From NCBI GenBank assembly GCA_964589375.1, contig CAZPSA010000057.1, positions 1 to 7,066 of the forward strand: a stretch of DNA of 7,066 nucleotides. Reading direction: 5' to 3'. Source of the DNA: CAG-533 sp964589375. Lineage in GTDB: Bacteria; Bacillota_I; Bacilli_A; RF39; UBA660. The notes below the pieces were generated by a model, which was given only the letters and a program-made list of their open reading frames with translations, did not search any database and was not told where the DNA came from. Shown here piece after piece: positions 5,841 through 7,066 of the stretch (position 1 is its first letter; each line of letters begins with the position of its first letter). A program made the translations under genes and the position numbers.

Positions 5841-6539
5841 TTTCCCTAAACTAGCATCTAATAAATTTCCAATTATACATTCCAATTTTATAGCATCAAA
5901 ATCATCTAAAGATTTTTCTTTTTTAACTAATGAAATAATACGTTCTTGATATTTATTAATAAGCTTGTCACGAAGTGTAATATCACTTCCCATACCTCTT
6001 TCAAGTAAGTATGCTGCCACTATGTCTTTAACCATATTACCATAATCTTCATCATTAATATTTTGACTAGTAATACTCATAAAATTTAAACCATACTCAT
6101 CAGCAAAATCCTCAGCTGTTTCATAAGCACTACTAAGCTCTTTTTCTCCTATATTCACATTTAACACTGTCCCTGGAAAATAAGTAATATCTACCTTTTG
6201 TAAACTAGCAACATCTATAGGTAAGATAAGCTTATTAATTATAACATTATGACATATAAAACCGCAAAATCCAGCTGGTAGTAATCCTTCTTCCAAACTA
6301 TTATATGGCATTAAGATAAAACCATCTTCTTTAGAATTTAATAATTCTTTTAAATCTTTAAGCAGACTAAGTGATGAGGAAAGTTTATGAATTAAAACAT
6401 ATTCCCTTAAATAACCTTGCCATATTTTATTAATGATTATTAGCATCTCTTCCTTAGTAATATAATCTAAAGTATCTATTTCTTCTTTTGTAAGATATTT
6501 CCAATATTTTTCTTTTATTTTTATGATTAATTCTTTCAT
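5832..6539 (-). CDS. Unrecognised 235-residue cytoplasmic protein
   Basis: I do not recognise this protein. It is 235 residues, rich in Lys, Glu, Ile and Leu, and has no signal peptide or clear membrane segment, so it is probably cytoplasmic. The N-terminal third (1-70) looks helical. The middle (72-130) looks more like mixed beta structure, with ILMPYNSLEEGLLPAG at 75-90 and a moderately hydrophobic CGFICHNVIINKLILPIDV at 92-110. The C-terminal part (136-230) is again helical, with YETAEDFADEYG at 139-150 and AAYLLERGMGSD at 175-186. The ATG is supported by AAGAAAGG about seven bases upstream. It starts 43 bases after the spoVIF-like gene without a terminator between, and ends in a terminator, so the two probably form a bicistronic transcript. 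Codon use and base composition match the neighbours. A sporulation-related role is possible only by association. Confidence 0.75.
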   Translation of the reverse strand: MKELIIKIKEKYWKYLTKEEIDTLDYITKEEMLIIINKIWQGYLREYVLIHKLSSSLSLLKDLKELLNSKEDGFILMPYNSLEEGLLPAGFCGFICHNVIINKLILPIDVASLQKVDITYFPGTVLNVNIGEKELSSAYETAEDFADEYGLNFMSITSQNINDEDYGNMVKDIVAAYLLERGMGSDITLRDKLINKYQERIISLVKKEKSLDDFDAIKLECIIGNLLDASLGKCY

Positions 6540-6582
6540 TATAACGCCTTTCTTAGTCTAATTTATCATATATTAATTGCCA

Positions 6583-6819
6583 TTAGTATAAATCTTCAAC
6601 ATTCTTTGGAACTTTATCTTCTTTAATACAATCAATAATTTTATTTTCTAAATCATTTGAGACATTTTTCCCTGTCATATCGCTTAGCTTTCTAATCACT
6701 GTTCTTAAGGTCTTTTCATCTTTTAAACCATTATCGTTTACCATTTGAGCTAAAGAAACTATCGTATCTTTGTCAATATTAGTTTTTCTTTTAACTTTTT
6801 CAAAGATTTTATCGTCCAT
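6583..6819 (-). CDS. Probable stage VI sporulation protein F (SpoVIF) family protein
   Basis: A 78-residue protein whose pattern matches my recollection of the SpoVIF family: KIFEKVKRKTNIDKDTIVSL near the start (4-23), a central DEKTLRTVIRKLSDMTGKNVS at about 34-54, and a tail of short charged residues (KIIDCIKEDKVP at 60-71). It has no membrane segment or cysteine-rich motif. In Bacillus, SpoVIF is made in the mother cell and is needed for late spore coat maturation; related small proteins occur in other Bacilli. The ATG is supported by AGGTGA four bases upstream (6829-6824 region). It lies directly after the serS terminator and is followed by the unknown 235-residue gene. A TATAAT (6840-6835) is present upstream, but with no acceptable -35 box. 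If the family call is wrong, the gene is an unknown small helical protein. Confidence 0.65.
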   Translation of the reverse strand: MDDKIFEKVKRKTNIDKDTIVSLAQMVNDNGLKDEKTLRTVIRKLSDMTGKNVSNDLENKIIDCIKEDKVPKNVEDLY

Positions 6820-6842
6820 TAAATCACCTAAAGTATTATATG

Positions 6843-6875
6843 AAAAAAAGGAAATTATAGTATCAGTTATTTCCT
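6843..6875 (-). terminator. Terminator after serS
   Basis: On the minus strand AGGAAAT (6875-6869) pairs perfectly with ATTTCCT (6855-6849) around a 13-base loop, and a run of seven T residues follows (6849-6843). It lies 18 bases after the serS stop codon and 24 bases before the spoVIF-like start. This is the clearest intrinsic terminator in the window. It separates serS from the downstream pair. Confidence 0.75.
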
Positions 6876-6893
6876 CTATCAGTAGATTTAGTA

Positions 6894-7066
6894 TTATAAT
6901 TCAATCTTTTCTTTACCACCCATGTAAGGTTGTAAAACTTTTGGAATATTTATAGTACCATCTTCATTAACATTGTTCTCAATTAAGGCTATCATGCCAC
7001 GAGGTGAAGCAAGAACTGTATTTGTCGGTGTCACAATATGCACCCACGGATTCGTCATTTTCAATA
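6894..7066 (-). CDS. serS: Seryl-tRNA synthetase, C-terminal 56 residues (partial)
   Basis: This is the 3' end of a gene whose start lies beyond the right edge of the window; the first complete codon read is at 7064-7062. The last 56 residues contain NPWVHI, then TVLASPRGMIALIENN, then NEDGTINIPKVLQPYMGGKEKI before the TAA stop. They fit the class II motif 3 region and the tail of SerRS, which charges tRNA-Ser with serine (family form: VHTLNGSGLAxxR, then LENYQxEDGSxxIPxxLxPYMGG). The motif 3 Arg is the R in ASPR. The HIVTPTNTVLASPR stretch differs from the usual HTLNGSGLAVGR and is two residues longer, but the reading frame is open throughout. An intrinsic terminator follows 18 bases later. 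Confidence 0.85.
   Translation of the reverse strand, partial: LKMTNPWVHIVTPTNTVLASPRGMIALIENNVNEDGTINIPKVLQPYMGGKEKIEL

Noticed and set aside
6770..6955. Plus-strand open frame of 61 codons across the serS terminator
   Set aside because: It crosses the end of serS, the terminator and the start of the spoVIF-like gene in antisense, and has no ribosome binding site.

Overview
The window is very AT-rich DNA in which all eight recognisable genes lie on the minus strand, so transcription runs from high to low coordinates. Strong GGAGG/AGGTGA ribosome binding sites, a SpoVD/FtsI-type penicillin-binding protein with a PASTA domain, MraY, a SEDS glycosyltransferase and a probable SpoVIF-family protein all point to a low-GC Bacillota, most likely a Bacilli lineage that keeps a peptidoglycan wall. 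Tryptophan is read from TGG and no TGA interrupts a conserved gene, so the Mollicutes code is not in use. The exact taxon cannot be fixed from the sequence.

In transcription order: (1) 7066-6894, the C-terminal end of seryl-tRNA synthetase, closed by a terminator at 6843-6875. (2) 6819-6583, a small SpoVIF-like protein, followed 43 bases later by 6539-5832, a 235-residue protein I do not recognise. The two look like one transcript, ending in a terminator at 5812-5840 whose stem contains the last stop codon. (3) 5774-5157, a class I glutamine amidotransferase-like hydrolase of the peptidase C26 (PuuD-like) family, with its own probable terminator at 5093-5120. (4) 5018-914, a compact cell-wall block: SpoVD/FtsI-type transpeptidase, MraY and a SpoVE/FtsW-type SEDS polymerase. 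(5) 859-92, a divergent RsmA/KsgA-type rRNA adenine dimethyltransferase, ending in a terminator hairpin at 61-102. (6) 1-60, non-coding, with an unusually GC-rich patch that may be part of a dispersed repeat or insertion-sequence end.

The cell-wall genes form a working set: MraY makes lipid I, the SEDS protein polymerises lipid II into glycan, and the transpeptidase crosslinks it and is the expected partner of the SEDS protein. The order matches the Bacillus spoVD-murE-mraY-murD-spoVE segment with murE and murD missing. A good sigma-A-like promoter, whose spacer is almost exactly filled by a 9-bp-arm dyad, lies just before mraY and suggests separate control of mraY-ftsW.

Most of the window is ordinary. 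The points most worth a second look are the Asn-to-Ser change in the catalytic motif of the RsmA-like protein, the dyad-in-promoter before mraY, the stripped-down cell-wall cluster, the SpoVIF-like gene with its unknown partner, and the odd GC-rich patch at the left edge. I found no CRISPR array, tRNA, rRNA or clear novel defence system.
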